64,000 nt of DNA from Nocardia albiluteola (GCF_018860155.1 NZ_JAHKNI010000020.1:62001-126000), one strand, 5' to 3'; shown: positions 45,230-53,384, numbered from the stretch's first letter. A program made the numbers and translations. The notes: generated by a model from the sequence alone, not told the origin.

Positions 45230-45499
45230 ATGGTCGGCAACGAAGAGACCATCGCCCAGGTGCTCAACCGCCTGCGCCGCGCCCACGGCCAGCTCGCCGG
45301 CGTGATCTCCATGATCGAACAGGGTCGCGACTGCAAGGACGTCGTCACCCAGCTCGCGGCAGTATCCCGCGCCCTGGACCGCGCCGGATTCAAGATCGTC
45401 GCCACCGGCCTGCGCGAATGCCTGACCGGCGAAGGTACCGACGGCTCGGAGCCGATGACCGAAGCCGAACTGGAGAAACTGTTCCTCGCCCTCGCCTGA
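45230..45499 (+). CDS. CsoR/CstR-family transcriptional repressor
   Basis: This 89-residue all-helical repressor (DUF156/CsoR fold; VLNRLRRAHGQLAGVISMIEQGRDCKDVV) should bind the three local palindromes. In copper-sensing CsoR the ligands follow a Cys-His-Cys pattern (C36, H61, C65 in the M. tuberculosis protein). Here the cysteines are C35 and C64 with the same spacing, but the histidine position is G60. Lack of the histidine makes copper sensing unlikely and resembles CstR-type persulfide sensors, which use two cysteines. The downstream DUF2892 and DUF302 genes also fit a sulfur or redox role. The inducer remains unproven. Confidence 0.88.
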   Translation: MVGNEETIAQVLNRLRRAHGQLAGVISMIEQGRDCKDVVTQLAAVSRALDRAGFKIVATGLRECLTGEGTDGSEPMTEAELEKLFLALA

Positions 45500-45535
45500 T
45501 CGACCCGGGATCGAGTCCCCGACAGATTGGATGAC

Positions 45536-45787
45536 ATGCACATGCGGCAACTACCGCGACATCACGGCTGGTCCATCGCGCGCGTCGTGCCGCTGCTGGC
45601 CGGCACGTTCGTACTGATCAGCGCGCTGGCGGCCGCGGCGTTCTCAGCATGGTGGCTGATCCTCACCGGGTTCGTCGGCGCGAACCTGCTGCTCTACAGC
45701 GCCGTGGGCTGGTGCCCAGCGACACTGCTGCTGGCCCGGCTGGGTGTTCCCGCCGGGCCGGCCACCTGCGCGACATCCCGGACGTGA
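45536..45787 (+). CDS. Small DUF2892-like membrane protein
   Basis: An 83-residue protein with two hydrophobic helices (VVPLLAGTFVLISALAAAAFSAWW and LTGFVGANLLLYSAVGWCPATLLLARLG). The VGWCP-type segment is typical of the DUF2892 membrane domain found in YgaP-like rhodanese proteins. The start could be the TTG at 45527 or an ATG at 45536 or 45542, none with a strong site. It follows the regulator by 36 bp and probably belongs to its operon. The C-terminus is short, with no rhodanese part. Confidence 0.65.
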   Translation: MHMRQLPRHHGWSIARVVPLLAGTFVLISALAAAAFSAWWLILTGFVGANLLLYSAVGWCPATLLLARLGVPAGPATCATSRT

Positions 45788-45830
45788 CCTCTGCGACCCA
45801 TATCCGAACCGAGGAGAAAGTGACCACACC

Positions 45831-46235
45831 ATGGACCTCGCCCTGGCGACCGCCCTGCACACCACCAGCTTCGACGAAGCCGTCGACCTGACCCGCAACG
45901 CCCTGTCCGCACAGGGATTCGGCATACTCACCGACATCGACATGAAAGCCACGCTGAAGGCGAAGCTCGGCGAGGACATCGAGGATGTCCGCATCCTCGG
46001 CGCCTGTAACCCACCTCTGGCCCACCGAGCCGTCGGCGTGAGCCGCCAGATCGCACTCCTGTTGCCCTGCAACGTCGTCGTCCGCCGTGACCCCACAGCC
46101 GACGACACCATCATCGTCGAAGCCATGAACCCAGATCTGCTGGTCCAGGTCTCCGGCGAACCTGCACTCGAACCCATCGCCGCCGAAGCCGCCACCAGAC
46201 TCCGCGCGGCAATCGAATCCCTGCACGATCGCTGA
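45831..46235 (+). CDS. DUF302 family protein
   Basis: The 134-residue cytoplasmic protein matches the DUF302 pattern: TTSFDEAVDLTRNALSAQGFGILTDIDMKATLKAKLGEDIEDVRILGACNPPLAHRA, then IALLLPCNVVVRRD. The cysteines in LGACNPP and LLPCNVVV are conserved features of the family. DUF302 proteins often sit beside CsoR/CstR regulators and rhodanese or sulfur genes; their activity is unknown. It ends the CsoR-family operon and borders the accessory island. Confidence 0.82.
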   Translation: MDLALATALHTTSFDEAVDLTRNALSAQGFGILTDIDMKATLKAKLGEDIEDVRILGACNPPLAHRAVGVSRQIALLLPCNVVVRRDPTADDTIIVEAMNPDLLVQVSGEPALEPIAAEAATRLRAAIESLHDR

Positions 46236-46387
46236 CCGAGACCACCTCGGCTTGCCCACCGCCGGTAGAGGTGGACGGGCTGTAGATCCTTCGCAGCGAC
46301 GGCACCGGAACGCTTCGCGCCGCACTCGACGCTGTCGGTCGCAGAGGTATGCGACGAGTGGTTGACATCGCGACGAGACATCTGAGT

Positions 46388-46559
46388 CAACACGCTGCGC
46401 AACTACCGCGACTCCGGCAAGAAGCCACTGTCGCCCGCCACGGTCCGCCTCGCCCTGGTCATGCTCCAACAGGTCACCGAGTACGCCACCCGGCGAGGTC
46501 TGATACCCCGCGATCCGGCCGAATACGTCGAGGCACCCGGCAACGGCCGACCAAAGTCA
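46388..46559 (+). pseudogene. Tyrosine recombinase (integrase) fragment
   Basis: After an in-frame stop, the frame reads VNTLRNYRDSGKKPLSPATV, RLALVMLQQVTEYATRRGLI and PRDPAEYVEAPG, the SAM-like core-binding region of a phage or plasmid integrase. The catalytic domain is absent; the frame instead continues into the HTH element that starts at about 46572. It marks the left edge of the accessory island. The 150 bp before it hold nothing recognisable. Confidence 0.7.
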
Positions 46560-46904
46560 CCGCATTGCCGACGGTCCACGCCGCGGCGGGCGCGACAACG
46601 CGATAAGAACCAGATCCGATTGCTGATACACGACTATGTTGCTCGCGCAACGACTTACGAACTGAGCAGCCGGTTGGGTGTCGACCGTCGTACCGTCAGT
46701 GCGATCTTGCACAGGCACGACGTACCGATCCGCCGCCGCGGCCTGTTCCCCGACCAGACCGACGAGGCGATCCGCCTCTACCGTCTCGGTTGGTCCCTGG
46801 CACAAGTCGGGAAGCACTTCGCCATCGATCCGGCCACCGTGCTGAACCGCCTGCGCCAGTGTGGCGTCCGCACCCGCGACACACACGGACGGGCTCGGCC
46901 CTGA
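46560..46904 (+). CDS. Recombinase-type helix-turn-helix protein, element copy 1
   Basis: This frame is continuous with the integrase fragment (ATG at 46461) but from about 46572 encodes a separate domain: LLIHDYVARATTYELSSRLGVDRRTVSAIL, HRHDVPIRRRGLFPDQTDEA and a second HTH IRLYRLGWSLAQVGKHFAIDPATVLNRLRQ, ending RTRDTHGRARP. The double HTH resembles the C-terminal DNA-binding part of Hin/resolvase-type recombinases. No catalytic serine domain is present. It probably has no start of its own left intact, so function is doubtful. A diverged second copy lies at 55158. Confidence 0.55.
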   Translation, partial: PHCRRSTPRRARQRDKNQIRLLIHDYVARATTYELSSRLGVDRRTVSAILHRHDVPIRRRGLFPDQTDEAIRLYRLGWSLAQVGKHFAIDPATVLNRLRQCGVRTRDTHGRARP

Positions 46905-47061
46905 CACCAATCCCCGACGAGACCGAGAAGATCCCACTCGCGACGAGCACGGCTCGCAATCGCGGCAATGAAAGAGTGCCTTTCCGACTCAATCAACACC
47001 GAGCCGGAACAGAGCACACCTTGGGGAACCAACTAGAACAAGAAAACAGGCGCTGACCAGG
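46572..47061 (+). repeat. HTH element, direct-repeat copy 1
   Basis: This ~490-bp unit is clearly related at the DNA level to 55158-55638 in the same orientation. Similarity spans the HTH coding region and the ~155 bp after it, up to the shared AACA(A/C)...CTGACCAGG end. The two copies bracket an ~8-kb gene group. Confidence 0.72.
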
Positions 47062-47480
47062 CGCTATTCGGCACCAGACCGAAACTGGTCCCGTGGTGCC
47101 CTACAGGGCACACAGGAGGACCGCATATGACCTGGGGTTTCTTGATGTCGGTCATTTCGGGGCTATCCGGGAAATCCCGTTGAACTGCGGAAATGACGTC
47201 GCAGGTTGGTGCCCCCGGCAGGACACAAAACATGGGCAACCAGAAAACGCCTGTTCATCGTGGGTACTTATCCGGTTTGAGCGTCGCGATGCGGCATGCG
47301 GGCACTTCGTTGGAGGCTATTTGGTGCCGTTCCGCCCAAGCGTTCGAGCTTGCGTTTCCAGCTCGAGGGCGGATTGCTCGGCGAGCTGGCCGGCGGTTCG
47401 GGTCCGGGGGTCGAGACCGTCATTCCCGGGTCGCCCGCAGTGATTCAGTGGCTTCCGAGCCAGGCGCAGAGAACCGGCCG
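47062..47480. other. Region without a recognisable gene
   Basis: These 419 bp lie between the HTH element and the XRE-cupin gene. Several frames of 80-130 codons are open but show no domain features, plausible ribosome-binding sites or consistent composition; I treat the stretch as non-coding or decayed island DNA. Confidence 0.35.
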
Positions 47481-48077
47481 CTACTCGGCTGTGGCTGATT
47501 TGGGTGCTGCGCGGATGTGGGCGCGCTCGCCTTGCCTGCCGACGAGGCTGAGGAACTCGACAGGGCCTGAGCTGGTGGCTCCGAACCAGTGCGGTGTGCG
47601 GGTGTCGAACTCCGCGGCTTGCCCCGGGGAGAGGACGAGGTCGTGCTCGCCGAGGACCAAGCGAAGTGTTCCGTTGAGCACGTAGACCCAGTCGTAACCC
47701 TCGTGGGTGCGCAGCCCGGGTTCCTCGTCGTCGTTCCCGGTGGGCAGGACGAACTTGTAGGCCTGGATGCCTCCCGGCCGGCGGGTCAGGGGCAGGATCG
47801 TCGAGCCGTCGTGGCAGGCGATCGGGCGCAGGTTGATGCGTGGGTCGCCCGTTGGTGGCGCGTCGACGAGCTCGTCGAGAGTGACCCCGTATGCGTGCGC
47901 GAGAGGTAGGAGCTGTTCGAGCGTCGGGCGACGCAGGCCTGCCTCGAGTCTGGACAGCGTGCTAGCCGAGATGCCGGTTTGCTCGGCCAAGGTGGTGAGC
48001 GTGGCTTCACGCTGCAGTCGGAGGCGTTTCAGCCTTGGTCCGACGGCGTCGAGTGCGCGGTCGATCGCTTCGTTCAC
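47481..48077 (-). CDS. XRE-family regulator with C-terminal cupin
   Basis: The 198-residue regulator combines an N-terminal Cro/CI-type HTH (LKRLRLQREATLTTLAEQTGISASTLSRLEAGLRRPTLEQLLPLAHAYGV) with a small C-terminal cupin sensor (LRTHEGYDWVYVLNGTLRLVLGEHDLVLSPGQAAEFDTRTPHWFG). Such XRE-cupin proteins sense a small ligand and control adjacent transport or metabolic genes. It is divergent from an MFS exporter across ~100 bp containing three TTGCC half-sites, so it probably represses the exporter operon. The GTG at 48077 gives the usual length; the longer upstream frame is not conserved in character. Confidence 0.85.
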   Translation of the reverse strand: MNEAIDRALDAVGPRLKRLRLQREATLTTLAEQTGISASTLSRLEAGLRRPTLEQLLPLAHAYGVTLDELVDAPPTGDPRINLRPIACHDGSTILPLTRRPGGIQAYKFVLPTGNDDEEPGLRTHEGYDWVYVLNGTLRLVLGEHDLVLSPGQAAEFDTRTPHWFGATSSGPVEFLSLVGRQGERAHIRAAPKSATAE

Positions 48078-48086
48078 ATCCGTATT

Positions 48087-48111
48087 TTGCCATTCGGCAA
48101 GATGCTTTGCC
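48087..48111. promoter_or_regulatory. TTGCC/GGCAA repeats in the XRE-MFS divergent promoter
   Basis: TTGCC-ATTC-GGCAA at 48087-48100 is a perfect 14-bp dyad, followed by another TTGCC at 48107-48111. Location between the regulator and the exporter makes it the likely XRE operator. Confidence 0.55.
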
Positions 48112-48175
48112 AATGAGCTTGGTGGTGGCCCACAGTCGTTCTCGACATCGAGATGGACGAACGGAAAGGACATAC

Positions 48176-49714
48176 GTGACCGAGAAGACAGCAGTACCGG
48201 ATTACCCGGACATCACGTCGACGATCGACGACCCGCGCCGACGTCGCGCGATCCTGGCAGCGGTGTGCATCGCCCTCATGGCGGTGATCGCCTCCGTCTC
48301 AGGGCTGAACGTCGCCCAAACGGAGGTCGCGGTCGAGTTCGGCGCGTCGCAGAGCACCGTCCTGTGGATCATCAACATCTACACCGTCAGCTTGGCGGCA
48401 TTGCTGCTGCCGCTCGGTGCGGTCGGTGATCGGTGGGGCCGGAAACCGGTGCTGCTCACCGGCCTGATCTTCTTCGGGGTGGCGAACCTCGCGGCGGGCC
48501 TCGCTCCATCCGCCGAGATCTTGATGGCGGCACGGCTCGTGAGCGGTGTGGGTGCGGCGATGATCATGCCGGTGACCCTGGCCGTCATCACGTCGACCTT
48601 TCCGGACGAGGAACGTTCCCGGGCGATCGGTGTGTGGACCGGCGTCGCCGGCGGTGGAGGCATCCTGGGGATGTTCCTGTCGGCTGTGCTGGTCGACCAG
48701 GCGAGTTGGCGATGGCTGTTCGTCCTGCCGATCGTGCTCGTCGTAGCGGCCGTCGTCGTGACATTGAGGTCGGTGCCCAACTCCCATGAGCAATCACCGC
48801 ATGGTTTCGACGCTGTCGGCTCGCTCTTGTCCATGATCGTCGTGGTCGGAGTCATCTTCGTCCTCGACGAAGGGCCTGAACGAGGGTGGACCGCGCCGGT
48901 GACGCTGCTGAGCCTGTTCGTCGGTGTCCTCGGCTTCATCGGTTTCGTCGCATGGGAATTGCGCCGACGAGCTCCGCTCCTGGACCTCCGTCTCTTCCGT
49001 GAGCGCGGTCTGGCTAGCGGTTCGGTGGCACTGCTGGTGGTCTTCGGCGTGCAGGCGGGAATCTTGGTCATCGTCTTCCCCTATTTTCAGGCGGTGCTGG
49101 GCTGGTCCGGGCTGCGCGCCACCCTGGCGCTGGTGCCGATGATGCTGCTGATGATGGTCGCGTCCGGTCTCGCCCCGCGGCTGGCCGCGTGCATCGGAGG
49201 CCGCGCGACGATGGCGGCGGGGATCGTCCTGGGCGCCGCGGGCCTGGCCCTGATGGCCGGGCTGGTCTCCGTCGAGGGGGACTACCTCTCGGTACTGCCC
49301 GGGATACTGGCCATGGGACTGGGCATGGGCTTGACGATGACGCCCGCCACCGAAGCCATCACCAGCTCCCTGCCTCGTGAACGTCAAGGCGTGGCGTCCG
49401 CGCTGAACGACGTCACCAGGGAACTGGGGACCGCGCTCGGCGTCGCGTTGCTCGGGACGGTATTTGCCGCCGGTTACCGCAGCGCTATCGACTCCCGGCT
49501 CGACGGGGTTCCGGCTGATACCGCCGAAAAAGCACGCCAAGGCGTCGCCAACGCCGTCGATGCCGCCGGTACCCAGTCACAGGCAGTGATCCACGCCGCT
49601 CAGCAGTCCTTCATCGACGGCTGGCAGCAGGCCATGTGGGTCGGGGTCGGCGTGATGGCGGTCGCCCTCGTCTGCGTCCTGATGCGGGGCCCCGAGCATA
49701 AGAAGTTCTCATGA
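48176..49714 (+). CDS. MFS drug exporter, DHA2 (14-helix) type
   Basis: This 512-residue transporter has about 14 hydrophobic helices. The motif A loop appears as GAVGDRWGRKPVLLTG and motif C as GVGAAMIMPVTLAVI; the conserved DRWGRK signature is intact. DHA2 members such as QacA/EmrB export drugs, antiseptics or own secondary metabolites using the proton gradient. The GTG at 48176 follows GGAAAGGA. Its stop overlaps the start of the DUF1684 gene (ATGA), and a thioredoxin-reductase-like enzyme follows, forming an operon under the XRE-cupin regulator. Confidence 0.92.
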   Translation: MTEKTAVPDYPDITSTIDDPRRRRAILAAVCIALMAVIASVSGLNVAQTEVAVEFGASQSTVLWIINIYTVSLAALLLPLGAVGDRWGRKPVLLTGLIFFGVANLAAGLAPSAEILMAARLVSGVGAAMIMPVTLAVITSTFPDEERSRAIGVWTGVAGGGGILGMFLSAVLVDQASWRWLFVLPIVLVVAAVVVTLRSVPNSHEQSPHGFDAVGSLLSMIVVVGVIFVLDEGPERGWTAPVTLLSLFVGVLGFIGFVAWELRRRAPLLDLRLFRERGLASGSVALLVVFGVQAGILVIVFPYFQAVLGWSGLRATLALVPMMLLMMVASGLAPRLAACIGGRATMAAGIVLGAAGLALMAGLVSVEGDYLSVLPGILAMGLGMGLTMTPATEAITSSLPRERQGVASALNDVTRELGTALGVALLGTVFAAGYRSAIDSRLDGVPADTAEKARQGVANAVDAAGTQSQAVIHAAQQSFIDGWQQAMWVGVGVMAVALVCVLMRGPEHKKFS

Positions 49715-50982
49715 GTGCAGTACGAGTCATTTCCCAGGAGCCACCGGAGAACAACGCCGCCGGACAGGACGCCATCGCCGAGTACGAAGCCTGGCGCAAG
49801 GCCCGGTGGGAGGACATGGCCGGACCTCAGGGGAAGGCGAAAGTCGTTGCCAAGGGCATGATCTCCGGGATCGAACTTCAGACCCTGCCGGGCGTGCCGG
49901 GCCGATGGGGTGTTACCGAGGCAGGTGGTTTGACGGTGACGGCTGCCCTCGCGGACGGTGTGGTGGTCGAGGAAAAGGCCGTTGACGGGACAGCGGACGT
50001 TCCTCCCGGCAGCCATCCGAAGTTCCCCACGGGACGTACTGGTTCGGTATCGGGAGCGGACGGGACCTACGCCCTGGTCGTCATGGATGAGTCCGCCGTG
50101 GCTCGGTCGGGCCTGCGCGAGATCGTGGCTTACCCATACGATCCGGCGTGGGTTCTGGAAGGCGAGTACCGGGCGGCGCCTCCCGGACGTGTCATCGACG
50201 TCGAACGACTGACGGTCCCGCGGACCGAGGATTCCCTCCCGGCGCCCGTCGATCTCGTGGTCACCATCGACGGCGAGGAGTACGTGCTCGCCGTGCTCGA
50301 AGACCTGCCCGGTCGCCGGCTAGTGATCTTCACCGACGAAACCAACGGAGACGGCACGCCGGAGATCGGCCGGTGGTTGCTGCTACCGCTCCTCGGACCC
50401 GGCAGCACCGTACCGGTCGACTTCAACCGGACAACCCTGTCCCAGCATCATTTCTCCCCGTCCGTGTTCACCTGCCCGCTCTCGCCCCCCGGCAACCACC
50501 TGCCGATGCGCATCGAGGCGGGAGAACGCGCGCTGGCCTACGACAAGCAACCAGAAGGAAGTGACACCGTGAACAAGGACAAGGCGATCCGGTATCTCCG
50601 CAACCTGGAAACCAGGGACTTCGCGAGTGCGCGGTCGATGTGTTCCGCCACCGCCACTGTCTGGCACAACGACGGCAAAGGCGAGGAGACGACATCATCC
50701 GCCAGATCGCCGACCGCGCCGCCGTCCTGCAGCAGCACGTGGTGCACGTGGCCACGAAGAACGGTATGCGCGGTGAAGTGCACGCAGCGGTGTATTTCCG
50801 CTTCGACGATGGCCTCATTACCAGGATCGAGGAATACGCCAACTTCGTGCCGAGCGACCGGGACAGCGCCGGCAACTGATATGCCGGCGCGGTCCGCATC
50901 GCCCGACAGGACCCGCCCACCGATGCTCTGCACTCCAGAAGAAAGGCTGCACCCATGCCCGGGAATACCAATGAACACCTGA
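49711..50982 (+). CDS. DUF1684 protein whose frame reads through into a SnoaL-like gene
   Basis: The first ~285 codons are a DUF1684 protein: YEAWRKARWEDMAGPQGKA near the start, VVIFTDETNGDG-like (RRLVIFTDETNGDGTPEI), YGAGRWLLLPLL-like, VDFNRTT and FTCPLSPPGNHLPMRIEAGER. That last segment is the usual C-terminus, but no stop follows, and the frame runs into the next gene (SnoaL-like start GTG at 50569) and then into nonsense sequence up to 50982. Either the DUF1684 stop was lost or the tail is fused. It is translationally coupled to the MFS gene. DUF1684 proteins have no established activity. Confidence 0.72.
   Translation: MSAVRVISQEPPENNAAGQDAIAEYEAWRKARWEDMAGPQGKAKVVAKGMISGIELQTLPGVPGRWGVTEAGGLTVTAALADGVVVEEKAVDGTADVPPGSHPKFPTGRTGSVSGADGTYALVVMDESAVARSGLREIVAYPYDPAWVLEGEYRAAPPGRVIDVERLTVPRTEDSLPAPVDLVVTIDGEEYVLAVLEDLPGRRLVIFTDETNGDGTPEIGRWLLLPLLGPGSTVPVDFNRTTLSQHHFSPSVFTCPLSPPGNHLPMRIEAGERALAYDKQPEGSDTVNKDKAIRYLRNLETRDFASARSMCSATATVWHNDGKGEETTSSARSPTAPPSCSSTWCTWPRRTVCAVKCTQRCISASTMASLPGSRNTPTSCRATGTAPATDMPARSASPDRTRPPMLCTPEERLHPCPGIPMNT
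50569..50879 (+). pseudogene. SnoaL/NTF2-like protein with an apparent frameshift
   Basis: A GTG at 50569 with AAGGA upstream starts a SnoaL-like domain (KAIRYLRNLETRDFASARSM, ATATVWHNDGKGE). Near 50688 the frame must shift by one base to continue as DDIIRQIADRAAVLQQHVVH, RGEVHAAVYFRFDDGLITRI and EEYANFVPSDRD, ending at 50879. Taken together these give a normal ~103-residue ketosteroid-isomerase-like fold. The single-base change may be a real inactivating mutation or a sequencing error. Confidence 0.68.
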
Positions 50983-51968
50983 CCGATGAACTGCCCGCCG
51001 GGACCGTCGACGCCGTGGTGATCGGCGGCGGGGCCGCCGGATTGAACGGTGCCCTGATGCTCGCTCGCTCCCGCCGCTCGGTGGTCGTGATCGACAGCGG
51101 CGCACCTCGCAACGCACCCGCCGACGGCGTGCACGGCCTACTCGGTCACGACGGCCTCCCACCGCAGGAGTTGCTGCGCACCGGCCGGGAGGAAGTGCGC
51201 CGGTACGGTGGACGGATCGTGTCCGGCGAGGTGAGCTCCGCTGTTCCGGCCGCCCCAGCCGCCGACGGCGACCGGCGCTTCACCCTCACCCTGACCGACG
51301 GCGGCACCCTGTGCGCCCGCCGGCTGCTGGTCGCCACCGGGCTGCGCGACGTGCTACCCGCCGTTCCTGGGCTGGCCCAGCATTGGGGGCACAGTGTGGT
51401 GCACTGCCCGTACTGCCACGGCTGGGAGGTGCGCGACGAAGCCATCGGGATCCTGGCCGTGGGCCCAGCGTCGGTCCATCACGCGCTGCTGTTCCGGCAG
51501 CTCACCGACGACCTGGTGTACTTCACCCGTGGCACAGACCTGGGTGAGGACACCCGCGCGCGCTTCGCCGCCCGCGGCATCAGCGTCGTGGACACCCCGG
51601 TGGCCGCGGTGGAGTCCACCGAGGACGGCAACATCACGGCCGTACGGTTGACCGACGGACACGCGGTTCCACGCCACATTCTCGCCGTCGCCACCACCAT
51701 GCAGGCCCGCACCGACGGCCTGACCGGCCTGGAACTCCCAATGCAGGACCTGCCCAACGGCATGGGCCGCCACTTCATCACCGGCATGGCGGGAACAACG
51801 TCCGTGCCGGGCGTGTGGGTGGCCGGCAACGCCACCGACCTGAGCGCTCAGGTCGGAGCCGCCGCCGCGGCCGGCGCACTGGCCGGTGCGCATATGAACG
51901 CCGACCTGGCCACCGCCGACACCGACGCGGTCTTCGCCGCCGCGCAACGCCGTGGTATCACCGTGTAG
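50955..51968 (+). CDS. Thioredoxin reductase-like FAD/NAD(P)-dependent oxidoreductase
   Basis: The 337-residue flavoprotein has the FAD motif VVIGGGAAGLNGALMLARS, a redox-active CxxC in HC151PYC154HGWEVRDEAIG, and the C-terminal FAD motif GVWVAGNATDLSAQVGAAAAAGALAG. The motif for NADPH binding is weak (GILAVGPASVHHAL). The arrangement matches low-molecular-weight thioredoxin reductase and related disulfide oxidases such as those closing disulfides in natural products. It follows the DUF1684/SnoaL genes in the exporter operon. Its 3' end abuts a truncated reverse transcriptase. Confidence 0.86.
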   Translation: MPGNTNEHLTDELPAGTVDAVVIGGGAAGLNGALMLARSRRSVVVIDSGAPRNAPADGVHGLLGHDGLPPQELLRTGREEVRRYGGRIVSGEVSSAVPAAPAADGDRRFTLTLTDGGTLCARRLLVATGLRDVLPAVPGLAQHWGHSVVHCPYCHGWEVRDEAIGILAVGPASVHHALLFRQLTDDLVYFTRGTDLGEDTRARFAARGISVVDTPVAAVESTEDGNITAVRLTDGHAVPRHILAVATTMQARTDGLTGLELPMQDLPNGMGRHFITGMAGTTSVPGVWVAGNATDLSAQVGAAAAAGALAGAHMNADLATADTDAVFAAAQRRGITV

Positions 51969-51974
51969 CACGCA

Positions 51975-52547
51975 CGGCGCCTGCATCAACTTCTCATGCG
52001 GAATCGCCGAAAAGCACTCGGCGATATCCGTTTCCACCCCCCACCGGCGACCCCGCCACGCCTCGTCGACGAGGACTTGCAGGGCATCGTGCGGACTTCG
52101 CTTCGGGCGGAACCCGAACGAGCAGTCCAGCATGTCGGCTTCGAAGATCGGCTCGAGCACGATCTTGCACGCCGACTGCACGATCCGATCGCGGACAGCG
52201 GGAATCGACAGCGGCCGTTGCTCTTTCACACCCGGTTTGGGAATCCACACCCGGCGCGTCGGCAACGGCCGATACTCCCCCGACCGCAACTCGGCAGCCA
52301 GCTCATCGAGCAGCCGTTCGACTCCATACTGCTCGACCTCGAACAAGGTGGTCTTGTCGATACCCGGTGCACCCGCGTTGGCGCGCACCGCGACCCACGC
52401 CCGCCACAGGACGTCTCTGCGGAAGACTCTGTCCCGCAACGAGTGAAACCGTCGCCCGGGATCGGCCTTGGCCGCCCGGTACAGCGCATGCTGCAAAGCC
52501 CGAACCGGATCCAACCCGGATCCCGACGTGGCGGAACTAGATGCCAT
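51975..52547 (-). pseudogene. Group II intron reverse transcriptase/maturase, N-terminal part only
   Basis: About 190 codons read as the start of a group II intron-encoded protein: ALYRAAKADPGRRFHSLRDR, NAGAPGIDKTTLFEV, YRPLPTRRVWIPKPG, RPLSIPAVRDRIVQ, LEPIFEADMLDCSFGFRPKR and ETDIAECFSAIPHEKLM. The sequence stops being homologous just after this, before the YADD catalytic box, at the end of the thioredoxin-reductase-like gene. The X and endonuclease domains are missing too, so it is inactive. Confidence 0.85.
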
Positions 52548-52572
52548 CGGGAACGGTGGCTGTTTCGAACGC

Positions 52573-52650
52573 CGACAAGCTCGCGAAGGTGCTCGTAGAA
52601 CTCGCGCGAGAACAGATCGCCGGCGAGCCGCCTCGTCGTGACGACCGCTC
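52573..52650 (+). pseudogene. Third remnant of the HTH element (N-terminal codons only)
   Basis: The frame NADKLAKVLVELAREQIAG matches VDKIAKALLELARRSM at the start of the 55.1-kb HTH gene at both protein and DNA level (about 35 of 43 bases by eye). Downstream the frame runs into IS110 remnant DNA. It appears to be a short leftover of the same element family. Confidence 0.5.
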
Positions 52651-52674
52651 CGCGATCGCTGGCGGGAGTTCACC

Positions 52675-52773
52675 TCAGCCGCCGCGCCGGTCCACGCCGA
52701 AGCGCCCAACCATGTCGGCAGCCACCAGAGTATGGCTGCGCTTATGGGCATCCACGCCAATAACGACCAGGTT
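52675..52773 (-). mobile_element. IS110-family transposase N-terminal remnant
   Basis: The minus strand reads LVVIGVDAHKRSHTLVAADM then VGRFGVDRRGG before a stop. This is the start of the IS110-type DEDD transposase with the first catalytic Asp in VIGVDAHK. Only ~32 codons remain, with no initiation codon. Confidence 0.7.
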
Positions 52774-52956
52774 CAACGGGTTTCATCCTCTCCAACGGCA
52801 CCGAGACTTCCCAGTCGAGTGAGGACGGGCACGCGTCAATCGGGCATAGAGCGCGCTCCTATCAGGCCACGAACCCCACCGGCTGGAACCCGGCGGGGCC
52901 GCACATCGTGACAAGCCACCAGCATTGAAGCCGGGGCAGCGAAGAAAAGAGCGAAC

Positions 52957-53334
52957 CCCGCCGGGTTTGATCATCTTTACATTGAGGCGTTGAATGCCTT
53001 GGTGAAGGCGATTCCGGCGGTCCGGTCCCGGCGCGGGCCACGGCGGCGCCGGCCGGGCAAGCTGCACGCGGACAAGGCCTACGACCAGCCCGAGCTGCGG
53101 TTGTGGGTACGCCGTCGCGGCATGGCAGTTCGTATCGCCCGCAAGGGAATCGAGTCGGCCGAGCGGCTGGGCCGGCACAGGTGGGTGATCGAGAGGACGA
53201 TGTCGTGGCTAACCGGCTACCACCGGCTCGCAATCCGCCACGACCGCAAAGGAACTCACTATCTGGGCTTCCTGACGCTGGCCGCCGCGCTCACCGGCTT
53301 CAAGAAGCTAGCGAAAGCGAAAGCGGCCATATGA
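52957..53334 (+). mobile_element. IS5-family transposase C-terminal remnant
   Basis: From about 52966 the frame reads FDHLYIEALNALVKAIPAVR, PGKLHADKAYDQPELR, RGMAVRIARKGIES and RHRWVIERTMSWLTGYHRLAIRHDR. These are the last two acidic catalytic blocks (the D in HADKAYD and the E in WVIERT) of an IS5-type DDE transposase. The first ~150 codons are missing; instead the upstream 150 bp are unrelated. The fragment ends 57 bp before the peptide gene at 53392. Confidence 0.8.
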
Positions 53335-53352
53335 GACACGGTCTAAGCTTGT

Positions 53353-53384
53353 TCCGTCTTTCGAATTGCCTTGGAAAGAACGGA
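53353..53384 (+). promoter_or_regulatory. Possible leader hairpin over the peptide gene's ribosome-binding site
   Basis: TCCGT-CTTTC at 53353-53362 can pair with GAAAG-A-ACGGA at 53374-53384 with one bulged A. The right arm contains the only purine-rich site (GGAAAG, 53373-53378) before the 48-codon peptide gene. Confidence 0.35.

Noticed and set aside
44540..45550. 336-codon frame antisense to the RND transporter and csoR-like gene
   Set aside because: It spans two clear genes and a terminator on the other strand and is a compositional shadow.
51354..51974. C-terminal continuation of the reverse transcriptase frame through the thioredoxin-reductase-like gene
   Set aside because: Homology to reverse transcriptase ends near 51975; beyond that the frame is antisense shadow of the flavoenzyme.
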